Shown here one piece after another: positions 33,410 to 42,010 of a stretch of 64,000 nt of DNA; the first letter of the stretch is position 1, and every line of letters starts with the position of its first letter. Below the pieces are notes generated by a model, which was given only the letters and a program-made list of their open reading frames with translations, was not told where the DNA came from and ran no database searches. Both the position numbers and the translations under genes were made by a program. Source of the DNA: Corallococcus macrosporus (lineage in GTDB: Bacteria > Myxococcota > Myxococcia > Myxococcales > Myxococcaceae); NCBI RefSeq assembly GCF_017302985.1, contig NZ_JAFIMU010000007.1, forward strand, positions 310,001-374,000, read 5' to 3'.

Positions 33410-34324
33410 ATGCGTTTCCGGACCTGCAGCACCCTCCTGCTCCTGTGTGTCCTCTCGGCCTGCGCGACGTCGGCGCCGCATTCCGGCACGCGGAGCCCGA
33501 GACTCGCCAACCTCCAGCGGGCCGCGAAGCTGCCCTGGACGGACGAGGGACGGTGCGTTGTCCGCGAAGCGTCCCAGCCGTGGCCCGTGCTGATGGAGCA
33601 GTGCTATCCGAGCCTCGACCATGACCGGCTCGAGTTCCACGACACGGAGGGAAGATGCGCGGTCGCCTCCGCGGGCGCGGGGGCCCTGGGAGTCGGGCTC
33701 TGTGTGCTGGCGGCTCCTGAGATTGCCGTGGGAGCTGTCATCGTCCTGGGCGTGGTGGTGGTCGCCGTCGCCATCAAGGAAGAGCTGGACGCGTATGAGC
33801 TTCGACATGCATACCCCGAGGAGGCAGGGACCTCACGAGGAACAAAGGTGTCGTCCCGAGAAGTGGAAGCGCAACACGAGCCTGGCCTGAAGCCGGAGCC
33901 AGCGGGGCAGAACAGGAAGCCCCCGTTGCCGCCCGTACCCGTGGGCCGGACGGGACGCGCCAGTTGCGAGCCCGTTCCAGTCCCCCATGCGGGCGAGGAC
34001 GACGCGCATAACAAGTGCGCCGACAAGGCTCCGCCCAACCGTTACCCAGGCATGGACGTGCTCGTGGGCGGCGTGCGCTTCGATGCGCTACAGGTCGGCG
34101 CGCATGTGCTGTGGGAGATCAAGACCCACCGCTTCGACACGTACTCTGCCTTCATCCAGAGGCGGGAAATCAAGAAGGAAATGGAGCAGATCAAAAAGGA
34201 GCAAGACGCGGCGATGGCCTGCGGATATGGCTACGTGATTGGTGTGAGCACCCAGGCGCATAAGGTCGCGCTGCTCGAAGCGGATCCCTCCCTGGAGATT
34301 GTCGTAACGGGGTGCAAACGATGA
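33410..34324 (+). CDS. Lipoprotein polymorphic toxin with PD-(D/E)XK nuclease end (SitA/DUF6310-like)
   Basis: This 304-residue protein has a lipoprotein signal peptide (TLLLLCVLSAC, acylated Cys18). Two hydrophobic segments follow at about 85-125, then a Pro-rich basic linker (about 165-190). The C-terminal domain carries D225...E236-x-K238 in RFDALQVGAHVLWEIKTHRF and then a long charged helix, the arrangement of restriction-endonuclease-like toxins. Myxobacterial SitA toxins are lipoproteins passed between kin by outer-membrane exchange, with immunity genes directly downstream; the layout here matches. The next gene overlaps by 4 bases. Whether it cuts DNA or RNA is untested. Confidence 0.82.
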   Translation: MRFRTCSTLLLLCVLSACATSAPHSGTRSPRLANLQRAAKLPWTDEGRCVVREASQPWPVLMEQCYPSLDHDRLEFHDTEGRCAVASAGAGALGVGLCVLAAPEIAVGAVIVLGVVVVAVAIKEELDAYELRHAYPEEAGTSRGTKVSSREVEAQHEPGLKPEPAGQNRKPPLPPVPVGRTGRASCEPVPVPHAGEDDAHNKCADKAPPNRYPGMDVLVGGVRFDALQVGAHVLWEIKTHRFDTYSAFIQRREIKKEMEQIKKEQDAAMACGYGYVIGVSTQAHKVALLEADPSLEIVVTGCKR

Positions 34325-35076
34325 CCACGCCTGAGGCACTCACCCTTATCGTCCACGCGCCTGCACTCGTGGAGGAAGACGCCCGCGCGCTCGACGTCAT
34401 CCATGGGATGGAAAAGGCACTCCCCGGTTTGCGCCTGGCGTGGCGAGTCTCCGAAGGCGGGCACCCCATCGCATTGCCGAATCGCGACGCGTGGCTCGCG
34501 AAAATGACGCGGGACGGGAAGTTCCCTCTTCTGTGCAACGGGGACGAGAGCTACCCCGTGACGGTTTTTGGGATGGGGGTGTCGGGACGCCTCAGCCCGG
34601 GCGGTCAGGCACGGCTTGAAGTGCATGCGGAAACGCCATCGGACGCCCCCGTGATCGCGGCAGCGGCGGCGATGCTTGAAGCCGTGGCCGAGGGCGCGCG
34701 TGCGTACTGGGGACACGCGTCACCGTACGGTTACGGCTCGGAGGTCGCGCAGCAGTTTCGCCGTTCGCCTCATGGACCAGAGCGTTCACCCCGTGGGCTT
34801 CCCATGCTCATCCGTCCAGAGAAGCTCTCCGCGCCTGCGACCCCCTGGTTCCTTGCGTGGCTGAACTATTGGTCCGCCGCCGCAGCGCAGGTCATCGGAT
34901 TCCCGGATCCTGCTCGCGACGCCGAGTTGCTTACAAGGGCACGGCGTACGCCGTCAGGTGGGTGGATCGTGCAGCTCACGGATGCGCCGCTCGATTACGA
35001 CAACCCCGCCCACCTGGACGCGCTCCTGCGCGCCTATGAGCGCTTCCCGGAGATCGGCGGACGCGCGGCGCCTTGA
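34321..35076 (+). CDS. Probable immunity protein (DUF5953-like) for the upstream toxin
   Basis: This 251-residue soluble protein has no signal peptide and no hydrophobic segments (MTTPEALTLIVHAPALVEEDARALDVIHGMEKALPG). The family is named DUF5953 as best I recall, found in Corallococcus and Myxococcus next to DUF6310-type lipoproteins. Its start overlaps the toxin stop (ATGA), so toxin and partner are made together, as expected for a self-protection gene. The interaction itself is inference. Its 3' end overlaps the small convergent gene on the minus strand by about 43 bases. Confidence 0.8.
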   Translation: MTTPEALTLIVHAPALVEEDARALDVIHGMEKALPGLRLAWRVSEGGHPIALPNRDAWLAKMTRDGKFPLLCNGDESYPVTVFGMGVSGRLSPGGQARLEVHAETPSDAPVIAAAAAMLEAVAEGARAYWGHASPYGYGSEVAQQFRRSPHGPERSPRGLPMLIRPEKLSAPATPWFLAWLNYWSAAAAQVIGFPDPARDAELLTRARRTPSGGWIVQLTDAPLDYDNPAHLDALLRAYERFPEIGGRAAP

Positions 35077-35243
35077 CCTCCCGCGCAGCGTCCGCGCACC
35101 GCGTCCGCGGCCTGGGCCTCCTCTGACAGGCCCGGAGCGCGCTCACACGCGGAGCACGCGCCCATCGCGAAGCCTCCGGCGAGCGCGGCGACGCCCGCGG
35201 CGATGAGCAGGTATCGGGACGGACGATGGCGTCCGGACGTCAT
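35034..35243 (-). CDS. Small single-helix membrane protein next to flavoprotein
   Basis: This 69-residue protein has one transmembrane helix (RYLLIAAGVAALAGGFAMGACSAC) after a basic N-terminus, then a short polar tail with one more Cys. Its ATG overlaps the stop of the flavoprotein gene by 4 bases, strongly suggesting co-translation. It overlaps the 3' end of the plus-strand immunity gene by 43 bases. No family is recognised. The Cys cluster (ACSACE) could be a lipobox-like or redox feature. Confidence 0.5.
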   Translation of the reverse strand: MTSGRHRPSRYLLIAAGVAALAGGFAMGACSACERAPGLSEEAQAADAVRGRCAGGQGAARPPISGKRS

Positions 35244-36406
35244 GCGTTCTTCCCCAGGGATGGCGGGTTCGGGGCCGCGGAGAAAGGAAGCGGCGCGGGG
35301 GACTGCTGGCGGTTGCGCCAGAAGGGCGCTCCAGCCCAGCGGCGCTCCAGGCGGTAGTAGCCCTCGCGGATGCGCAGGTGCTCCTGGAACTGGTGCCGCA
35401 CCCGCACCTCGTGCAGGCGCAGCGCGGTGGAGTCACCTCGCAGGGACCGGCTCACCGCGTCCGCCGTCTGCTGCGCGGAGCGCAGGGCCTGCGACGTGCC
35501 CTGCAAGGACAGCGGATCAAACGTGCACGCCGCGTCCCCCACCGCGAGCCAGTCCTCACCGTGCAGCCGGTCCAGGCAGGCGACGTTCCCGGGCACCGCG
35601 CGCAGGGACGCGCCGGTGAAGTCACACGCCTCCAGCCGGCGACGCGTCTCGGGCGCTCGCTCCATCCGCGTCCGCCACGCCTGGGGGTCCTTCGCCGTCA
35701 GCCCCTGGAGCGAGTCCCGGTCCCCCATCAACCCGAAGACGACCCGGTCGCCAGGCATCCGCGCGGAGTACCACCAGCCGTCCACGCTCGCCTCCACCAG
35801 CGCGAGCGCATCCACGGTGCGGCCGGGCTGGAGCGCGAACGTGCCGCACAGGCCGAAGGTCCGATCCACCGTGTGGCGCTGGGCCCCCTGCGACGTGGCG
35901 AAGGCGGCGCTCCGGCCCGTGGCATCCACCACGAAGCGCGCATCCACGAAGGCGCCGGACGCATCCCCCTCCACCGGAAGGCGGAGCCGGTGGCCGCCTC
36001 CCTCCAGGGGCTTCCAGACCGTCACCGCCGTGCCGGTGCGCACGTCCACGCCGTGACGCGCGGCCTCGTCCGCGAGCATCCGATCGAACCGCGCGCGGTC
36101 CAGGTGCCAGCCCGTGCCCCACGGCGAGCGCAGGTGGTCGTTGTAGCCCAGCGAGGAGTTGCCCCAGCGCGAACAGGAGCCCATGGAGCGCACGTGCCCC
36201 TGGCGCGCGAAGGCCTCCCAGACGCCCAACTGCGACAGCAGGCGCCGGCTGTCCGGGGGCAGCGTCTCCCCCAGGTGCGCGTGCGCGTAGGTGGAGCGCT
36301 CGAACAGGGCGACGCTCAGGCCCGCGCTCCGGCGCAGCGCCAACGCCAGCGCCGTGCCCGCGGGACCGCCGCCCAGCACGGCGACGTCATACCGGATGCC
36401 GTCCAC
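35240..36406 (-). CDS. FAD-dependent oxidoreductase, LodB/QhpG-like maturase family
   Basis: This 388-residue flavoprotein has the N-terminal FAD-binding motif VAVLGGGPAGTALALALRR, then HLGETLPPDSRRLLSQLGVWEAF, the mid motif VVDATGRSAAFA and the C-terminal LAVGDAACTFDPLSLQGTSQALRSAQ. The pattern is that of LodB/QhpG and tryptophan-halogenase-like monooxygenases. LodB and QhpG mature quinone cofactors by oxidising a Tyr or Trp in a partner protein. No LodA-type oxidase or amine dehydrogenase subunit is adjacent; instead one small gene precedes and one follows it. The start is GTG 36406. Confidence 0.88.
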   Translation of the reverse strand: MDGIRYDVAVLGGGPAGTALALALRRSAGLSVALFERSTYAHAHLGETLPPDSRRLLSQLGVWEAFARQGHVRSMGSCSRWGNSSLGYNDHLRSPWGTGWHLDRARFDRMLADEAARHGVDVRTGTAVTVWKPLEGGGHRLRLPVEGDASGAFVDARFVVDATGRSAAFATSQGAQRHTVDRTFGLCGTFALQPGRTVDALALVEASVDGWWYSARMPGDRVVFGLMGDRDSLQGLTAKDPQAWRTRMERAPETRRRLEACDFTGASLRAVPGNVACLDRLHGEDWLAVGDAACTFDPLSLQGTSQALRSAQQTADAVSRSLRGDSTALRLHEVRVRHQFQEHLRIREGYYRLERRWAGAPFWRNRQQSPAPLPFSAAPNPPSLGKNA

Positions 36407-36409
36407 GCC

Positions 36410-36559
36410 TCAGCCCGCCTGCCACGGCGGAGCCATGGCCCGGGGGGCGTCCCCGGGCTCGTGGCCCGTGGGCAGCAGGGATTCGCGGGGGGAGCGCGTG
36501 CACATGACCCGGCCGCATTGCACCCGGCGGACCAGGAGCACCGTGTCCCCAGGCTCCAT
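36410..36559 (-). CDS. Very small ORF (49 residues) directly upstream of flavoprotein
   Basis: This short frame encodes MEPGDTVLLVRRVQCGRVMC..., containing two Cys and a Trp near its end (APPWQAG). It ends 3 bases before the flavoprotein GTG, so they would be co-transcribed. The ribosome site is weak, and the reading may be spurious. It is listed because a LodB/QhpG-like enzyme with no normal substrate may act on a small peptide, for which this is a candidate. Confidence 0.3.
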   Translation of the reverse strand: MEPGDTVLLVRRVQCGRVMCTRSPRESLLPTGHEPGDAPRAMAPPWQAG

Positions 36560-36596
36560 GCGTGTCGGGGGTTACGCGAAGGGGCCCCGGACGCCG

Positions 36597-36649
36597 GACA
36601 CGTCAGGGCCTGTCCCCTGACGTGTCAGCCCGGGCGATGACGTGTCAGC
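36597..36649. promoter_or_regulatory. Inverted repeat and repeated TGACGTGTCA sites in divergent promoter
   Basis: A 12-base inverted repeat (GACACGTCAGGG at 36597-36608, exact complement at 36615-36626, 6-base loop) is followed by another TGACGTGTCA at 36638-36647. Counting orientations, TGACGTGTCA-type sites occur three times 20-22 bases apart, two helical turns. They lie between the minus-strand flavoprotein group and the plus-strand YaiI gene, so a cooperative regulator-binding site is more likely than a terminator. Confidence 0.55.
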
Positions 36650-36688
36650 ACGCCTGACCTGGACGGAGGAATCAGCGAGGATGCCCGC

Positions 36689-37147
36689 ATGAAAATCTGG
36701 GTCGATGCCGATGCGTGTCCGGGGCCCGTGCGGGACATCCTCCTGCGCGCCGTGCAGCGCGTGAAGGTGCCCATCGTCTTCGTGGCGAACAAACCCCTGG
36801 CGCTGCCCCGGCTGGCGTACGTGTCCACCGTCCAGGTGGGCGCGGGGCTGGACGTGGCGGACCGGCACATCGCCACCTCCGCGGAGAAGGGCGACCTGGC
36901 CGTCACGCAGGACATCCCGCTGGCCGCGCTGCTCGTGCCCAAGGGCGTCGTCGTGATGGATCCGCGCGGGGAGCTCTTCACGCCGGAGAACATCGACGAG
37001 CGGCTGTCGGTGCGGAACTTCATGCAGGAGCTGCGCGACAGCGGCGTCACCACCGGCGGTCCCAGCGGCTTCTCGCAGCAGGACCGCCAGCAGTTCGCCG
37101 CCACGCTGGACCGGGAGCTGACCCGGCTGGTGAAGCAGCAGGGCTGA
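36689..37147 (+). CDS. yaiI: YaiI/YqxD family protein (DUF188)
   Basis: This 152-residue protein has the conserved start MKIWVDADACPGPVRDILLRA and the later segments FVANKPL, ATSAEKGDLAVTQDIPLAALL and VMDPRGELFTPENIDERLS. The acidic residues in VDADACP and TQDIPLA match the PIN/NYN-like nuclease fold proposed for this family; function remains uncharacterised. It is transcribed divergently from the flavoprotein group, and the lipoprotein gene converges on its stop with 5 bases between. Confidence 0.93.
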   Translation: MKIWVDADACPGPVRDILLRAVQRVKVPIVFVANKPLALPRLAYVSTVQVGAGLDVADRHIATSAEKGDLAVTQDIPLAALLVPKGVVVMDPRGELFTPENIDERLSVRNFMQELRDSGVTTGGPSGFSQQDRQQFAATLDRELTRLVKQQG

Positions 37148-37152
37148 GGCGC

Positions 37153-37638
37153 CTACTGTCCGGCGCCGCCGCTGCCCTCCTCCGGTGGCGTCCCCGTGGT
37201 CGGTGACACGGGACTCGTCCCGATGCCCTTGTTGCGGTGCCAGGCCTCCGGGGTGATGTCCAACCGGGCCCCCTCGCTCTGGGAGCGGGCGTGAGCTGGG
37301 GCCAGCGGATCCACGGTGCGCTGATCAATGCTCCCCGAGCCACCCGTCCCCAGCATGTCCACGTCCACGCATTCGAAGTCCTCCGGGTTCGAGGACTTCT
37401 CGATGCCCGAGCCGCCAGTGGCCTCGGCGGAGGCCTGGGCCTCGGCGCCTGCGTCTCCGTAGAAGTTCATGCCGTGCTCGCGGAGCATCTCCTGCGTGCG
37501 CGGGGACTCCTGCGCGTCCCAGGACATCTCATCGCTGGCGAACGCCTCGGACGGGGGTTCCTGCTGGACCGCGGCCGTCTGCGTGGCGCAGCCTCCCAGG
37601 AGGAGCGCGGTCAGCGAGGCCATGAGCGGAAGCTTCAT
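37153..37638 (-). CDS. Small lipoprotein, 161 residues
   Basis: It has a type II signal peptide with lipobox LLLGGC (Cys about residue 17) followed by a polar, Ser/Thr/Glu/Gly-rich, probably disordered body (QAQASAEATGGSG, ENGARLDITPEAW) and a C-terminal Gly/Pro/Ser tail. There are no recognised domains, and the fold is likely absent. ATG 37638 follows GGACAC with a weak purine site; the longer frame has no signal peptide at its start. The acylated N-terminus should anchor it in a membrane. Role unknown. Confidence 0.8.
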   Translation of the reverse strand: MKLPLMASLTALLLGGCATQTAAVQQEPPSEAFASDEMSWDAQESPRTQEMLREHGMNFYGDAGAEAQASAEATGGSGIEKSSNPEDFECVDVDMLGTGGSGSIDQRTVDPLAPAHARSQSEGARLDITPEAWHRNKGIGTSPVSPTTGTPPEEGSGGAGQ

Positions 37639-37749
37639 CGGGGTGTCCTCCAGAAGTGTCGTCCGCCACTCAAGTTGGAGGCACTTGCGTCGGGGGCAAG
37701 CGACGGGGGACCCACCGGGCAAGCGACTCCGTTCCAGCCCGGAGCCTCT

Positions 37750-39084
37750 TCAATGGTCCATGGGAGCACTGCCTCCCTGCAGGCAGGCCAGCGCCGCCAC
37801 GGTGAGTGACTCGCATCCGGTGCGCAGGGAGCCCGCGCGGTCCGGCGCGTAGTGGCCGGAGTGCGGCCCCGGCACGTTGGCCACCTTCTCCAGCAGCGTC
37901 GCCCCCCGCGCGGCCTCCCACGCCTTCGGCGGAGTCACCCCCATGAACCAGTACGCAATGGGCACCGGGTGCTCCGGCCCCTGGGCGAAGAGGGCGAAGT
38001 CCTCGCTCGCGGTGCCCAGCACGCCGGGCACCAGCGCGGCGTGCCCGAACCACTCCGCGTGCGCGTCCCTCACCCGGCCGACGAGCGCCGGGTCGTTCCG
38101 GGTGACCGGCCCGCGATTGAGCACCTCCACCTGGGGAGGCTTCGGCGCGCCCGCCGCCGCCGCCTCGCCCTTCGCGATGCGCTCGATGGCGGCGAGCACG
38201 CGGGCCTGCACCGCGTCGTCCTCCGTGCGGACCGTCAGCTCCAGCACGGCTTCGTCCGGAATCACGTTGGCGCGGGTGCCCGCCTGGAACTGGCCCACCG
38301 TCACCACCGCGGGCTCCAGCGGCGACAGCGCGCGCGACACGATGGTCTGCAGGCGCATCACCACGCTGGCCCCCAGCACCACGGGGTCCACGGACAACTG
38401 TGGCTGCGCGCCGTGCGCGCCCCGGCCGAAGAGGCGCAGGCGCACGTGCGCGGAGCCCATCATCGCCACGCCCTCGCGGTGCATGAACATGCCCACCGGC
38501 AGCGGCGAGGTGTGCTGGCCCAGCACGGCGTCCGGCGTGCCGAAGCGCGCGTAGAGCCCGGCGTCCAGCATCGCCTTCGCGCCCGTCAGCGTCTCCTCCG
38601 ACGGCTGTCCCACCACCATCAGCGTGCCGCGCCACGCGTCGCGCGAGCGCGCCAGCACCGCCGCCGTGCCCACGAGGCACGCGGTGTGGACGTCGTGCCC
38701 GCACGCGTGCATCACCGGCTCGCCTTCCTTCGTCCGCACGCGGCTCGCGTACGGCAGCCCCGTCTTCTCCTCCACGGGCAGCGCATCCATGTCCCCGCGC
38801 AGGAGCACCGTGGGCCCGTCCCCGTTGCGCAACAGGCCCACCACGCCGTGGCCGCCCACGTTCCTGCTCACCTCGTAGCCCTCCGCCTCCAGCCGCCAGG
38901 CCACCTCCGCGGCCGTGCGCGCTTCGTGGCCGGACAGCTCCGGGTGTTCGTGCAGGTCTGCGTAGAGCGCGTCCACGTTGGGCAGCACCGCGTCCAGGTG
39001 CTGGAGGACGTGCCGGGCGCGGGCCTTGAAACCGGAAGGGGCGGACGTGCCCGGGACGGACTGGGGATCGACGGCGTCGTTCAT
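37750..39084 (-). CDS. M20D amidohydrolase (hippurate/N-acyl-amino-acid hydrolase type)
   Basis: This 444-residue metallopeptidase-fold hydrolase shows LHEHPELSGHEARTAAEVAWRLE at about 45, the metal and turn motif VLLRGDMDALPVEE, MHACGHDVHTACLVGTAAVL and GQPSEET (usually QPAEE). The dimerisation domain includes GRGAHGAQPQLSVDPV and GTRANVIPDEAVLELTVRT. These enzymes remove acyl groups from N-acyl amino acids such as hippurate. The start at 39084 precedes the conserved N-terminus; a longer frame is antisense to the barrel gene. It is divergent from the barrel protein gene. Confidence 0.93.
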   Translation of the reverse strand: MNDAVDPQSVPGTSAPSGFKARARHVLQHLDAVLPNVDALYADLHEHPELSGHEARTAAEVAWRLEAEGYEVSRNVGGHGVVGLLRNGDGPTVLLRGDMDALPVEEKTGLPYASRVRTKEGEPVMHACGHDVHTACLVGTAAVLARSRDAWRGTLMVVGQPSEETLTGAKAMLDAGLYARFGTPDAVLGQHTSPLPVGMFMHREGVAMMGSAHVRLRLFGRGAHGAQPQLSVDPVVLGASVVMRLQTIVSRALSPLEPAVVTVGQFQAGTRANVIPDEAVLELTVRTEDDAVQARVLAAIERIAKGEAAAAGAPKPPQVEVLNRGPVTRNDPALVGRVRDAHAEWFGHAALVPGVLGTASEDFALFAQGPEHPVPIAYWFMGVTPPKAWEAARGATLLEKVANVPGPHSGHYAPDRAGSLRTGCESLTVAALACLQGGSAPMDH

Positions 39085-39330
39085 GGCGGTGTGCTCCACG
39101 TCCGGACGCGAGGGGGTCGTGGGCGTCCGGTCCGCCTCAAGGTGGAAGCCGCGTGCCGGACTCCACAAGGGAGGTGGGGAGGGAGGCGGACAGGGGCCTG
39201 GTTCCGGGCACCGCGCGCCCCACCCTCCGGGGCGCCGTGGGCCTCCGGGGTACCGCCTGTCCGTTCGTTGTCCGCCCCTCCCCCGGGGACCACGTTCTGG
39301 CTGCGGACACGACACATGAAGGGAGCGGTC

Positions 39331-39948
39331 ATGAAGCGAGGCATCGCACTGGGTCTCTGCCTGGTGGGACTGACGGGTGGCGCCGCGAGGGCCCAGGACA
39401 CGCCCCTTGATGAACCCATGCGGATGGGACGGGGGGAGTGGAAGGGGCCCTACTTCCTGCTGGGACTGGGCGTGGAGGGCTACACGGGCAAGCTCGCGCC
39501 CAACCTGGATCCAGGACCGTCCTATGGCGTCGTCGTGGGCTACCGCCCCAATGACTACCTGGGCGTGGAGCTGGGCTACAGCGGCGGCACCAGCAACCTG
39601 TCCCTCAGCGACGCGGCGTCCTTCGGCAACCCGGACATCGTCCGCAACGGAGGGCAGGCGGCCCTCACGCTGGGCTTCACCTCCACGCGGGTCCAGCCCT
39701 ATGTGCTGGGGGGCATCGGGGTCGAGCAGTACTCGGTGCGCTCGGGGATGTTCTTCGAGTTCATCGACGATACAGGGGGCTACGCACCCGTTGGCGCGGG
39801 CGTGCGCTTCAAGATCAACCCCCACCTCACGGCCGAGGTGCGCGGCAGCTACAGCTTCCTCTTCGGTCAGGACTTCTCGCCCACGCAGGATGTGGGCGCG
39901 GGAGAGGGCCGCTACGCGGGGCTGCTGATGATTGGTGGCAGCTACTGA
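39331..39948 (+). CDS. Outer-membrane beta-barrel protein (OmpA/OmpW-like)
   Basis: This 205-residue protein has a signal peptide (MKRGIALGLCLVGLTGGAARA). Eight amphipathic strands alternate with turns (YFLLGLGVEGYTGKLA, GVVVGYRPNDYLGVELGYSGG, VQPYVLGGIGVEQYSV, YAPVGAGVRFKINPHLTAEVRGSYSF), and it ends in aromatic Y, as barrel proteins do. No large periplasmic domain is present. ATG 39331 is preferred over 39316 because GGGAGCGG precedes it. The 246-bp gap upstream is the divergent promoter region shared with the amidohydrolase gene. Confidence 0.87.
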   Translation: MKRGIALGLCLVGLTGGAARAQDTPLDEPMRMGRGEWKGPYFLLGLGVEGYTGKLAPNLDPGPSYGVVVGYRPNDYLGVELGYSGGTSNLSLSDAASFGNPDIVRNGGQAALTLGFTSTRVQPYVLGGIGVEQYSVRSGMFFEFIDDTGGYAPVGAGVRFKINPHLTAEVRGSYSFLFGQDFSPTQDVGAGEGRYAGLLMIGGSY

Positions 39949-40011
39949 GGCTCACCAGGCAGGGGGACGGATCCAAGGAGGTCCCGGAGTCCTGAGGTAT
40001 CCTCCGGCCAG

Positions 40012-40041
40012 GCGCGGGGGCCTCCCCCGGCACCCCCGCGC
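40012..40041 (+). other. Strong hairpin just before the synthetase start
   Basis: A 9-bp GC-only stem (GCGCGGGGG at 40012-40020 with CCCCCGCGC at 40033-40041) and 12-base loop ends 11 bases before the synthetase ATG. There is no T run, so it may be either a terminator of the barrel gene or a leader structure. No purine ribosome site lies between it and the ATG; the nearest, AAGGAGG, is at 39975-39981. Confidence 0.5.
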
Positions 40042-40052
40042 CCCCCGCTCCC

Positions 40053-42010
40053 ATGACCGTCACCCTGATTGATCTCCTCGACGAGCGCAGCAGCCGTCAT
40101 CCGGATCCGCGCCTCTACACCTTCCTGGAGGACGACGCGGAGGTGACGCTCACCCGGGCGGAGCTGGCGTCGCGGGCGCACCGCATCGCCGCGGCGCTCC
40201 AGTCGCTGGCGGCACAGGGCGAGCGCGCGGTGCTGCTCTATCCGCCCGGCGTGGACTACCTCTCCGGGTTCTTCGGCTGCGTGTGCTCCGGGCTGGTGGC
40301 GGTGCCGGCGTACCCGCCGGATCCGTCGCGGCTGGAGCGCACCCTGCCCCGCCTGCGGGCGCTCATCGCGGACTCGGGCGCCACGGTGGTGCTGACCACG
40401 TCCGTCATCCTGTCGATGGCGGAGTTCCTCTTCACGGACGCGCCGGAGCTGCGCGCCTTGAAGTGGGTGGCGACGGACGCGCTGGACGCGAGCGACGCGG
40501 CGGCGTGGAAGCGGCCGGACGTGACGGCGGACACGCTGGCCTTCCTCCAGTACACGTCCGGCAGCACGGGGACGCCCCGGGGCGTGATGCTCAGCCACGG
40601 CAACCTGCTGCACAACCTCACGGCCATCCGCCGCGCCTTCCAGACGCGCGACGACAGCGTGGGAGTCATCTGGCTGCCGCCGTACCACGACATGGGGCTG
40701 ATTGGCGGCGTGCTGGTGCCGCTGGCGCAGGGCTTCCACACGGCGCTGATGTCTCCGCTGTCGTTCCTCAAGCGGCCCCGCGCGTGGCTGGAGGCGCTGG
40801 CCCGCTTCGGCGGCACCATCAGCGGCGGGCCCAACTTCGCGTTCGACTTGTGCGTGCGGCGCATCCCGCCGGCGGAGCGGGTGGGGCTGGACCTGAGCCG
40901 CTGGGAGGTGGCGTTCTGCGGCGCGGAGCCCATCCGTCCGGACACGCTGGCGCGCTTCACGGAGGCGTTCGGGCCGTACGGCTTCCGGCGCGAGGCGTTC
41001 TATCCCTGCTACGGCCTGGCGGAAGGGACGCTCATCGTCTCCGGAGGCGCGAAGGAGGCCGCGCCCGTCCTGCGCGACGTGGACGCGCCGTCGTTGGAGG
41101 CGGGCCGGGCCCGGGCGCCGGAGGGCACGGCGCGGACGCTGGTGGGCTGCGGCGCGACGCTGCCGGATCAGTCCCTGTGCATCGTGCAGCCGGACACGGG
41201 CCGCGTGCTCGCGCCCGGCGAGGTGGGCGAGGTCTGGGTCAAGGGGCCCAGCGTGGCGCGGGGCTACTGGAGGCGCGAGGAGGAGTCCGCGCGGGTGTTC
41301 CAGGCGAGGACGGAGCAGGGAGACGGACCGTACCTGCGGACCGGGGACCTGGGCTTCCTGGACGCGGGAGAGCTGTACGTCACGGGGCGCGCGAAGGACC
41401 TGATCATCCTGCGCGGACGGAACCTGTATCCGCAGGACCTGGAGGCGGTGGTGGAGGAGAGCCACCCGGCGCTCAGGCCCGGATGCGGCGTGGCCTTCGG
41501 CGTGGAGGTAGACGGCGAGGAGCACCTCGTCGTGGTGCAGGAGGTGGACTCGCGCAAGTGGGACGGCGACGCGGCCCCGGTGCTGGGCGCCATCCGGGGA
41601 GCGCTGGCGTCACGGCATGAGGTGAGGCCCCACGCGGTGGTGCTCATCGAGCCCGGCAGCCTGCCGAAGACGTCGAGCGGCAAGGTGCAGCGGAGGACCA
41701 CGCGGGAGGCGTTCCTCGCCGGAGCGCTGCGAGAGCTGCACGCGTGGCGGGCGGCGGACCTGGCGGAGTCGGACGCGCACGGCGCGCCTTCGGAGCTGGA
41801 GGCCCGTGTGCTTGCGCGGGTGGCGGCTCGGTTGGGTGCTCGGGTGGAGGAGCTGGATGTCCGTACGCCCCTCACCCACTACGGCCTGGATTCGTTGGCG
41901 GCCGTGGAGCTGGCGCATGCGCTGGAGCAGGCGCTGGGCATGCCTGTTCCGATGGAGTCATTGCTGCGTGGCGCGAGTGTGGCGGAGCTGGTTCGTGACG
42001 CGACGGCCGT
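40053..42010 (+). other. Loading module: FAAL and ACP
   Basis: The fatty acyl-AMP ligase domain (residues about 1-575) has the adenylation core LQYTSGSTGTPRG at 167-177, the FAAL-type YHDMGLIGG, an ACYGLAEGTL-like motif (YPCYGLAEG) and C-terminal YLRTGDLGF, PKTSSGKVQRR. The ACP follows with Ser614 in YGLDSLAAVEL. FAALs make acyl-AMP and hand the chain to the ACP without CoA, the usual way lipopeptide synthesis is started. Chain length cannot be read from sequence. Confidence 0.92.
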
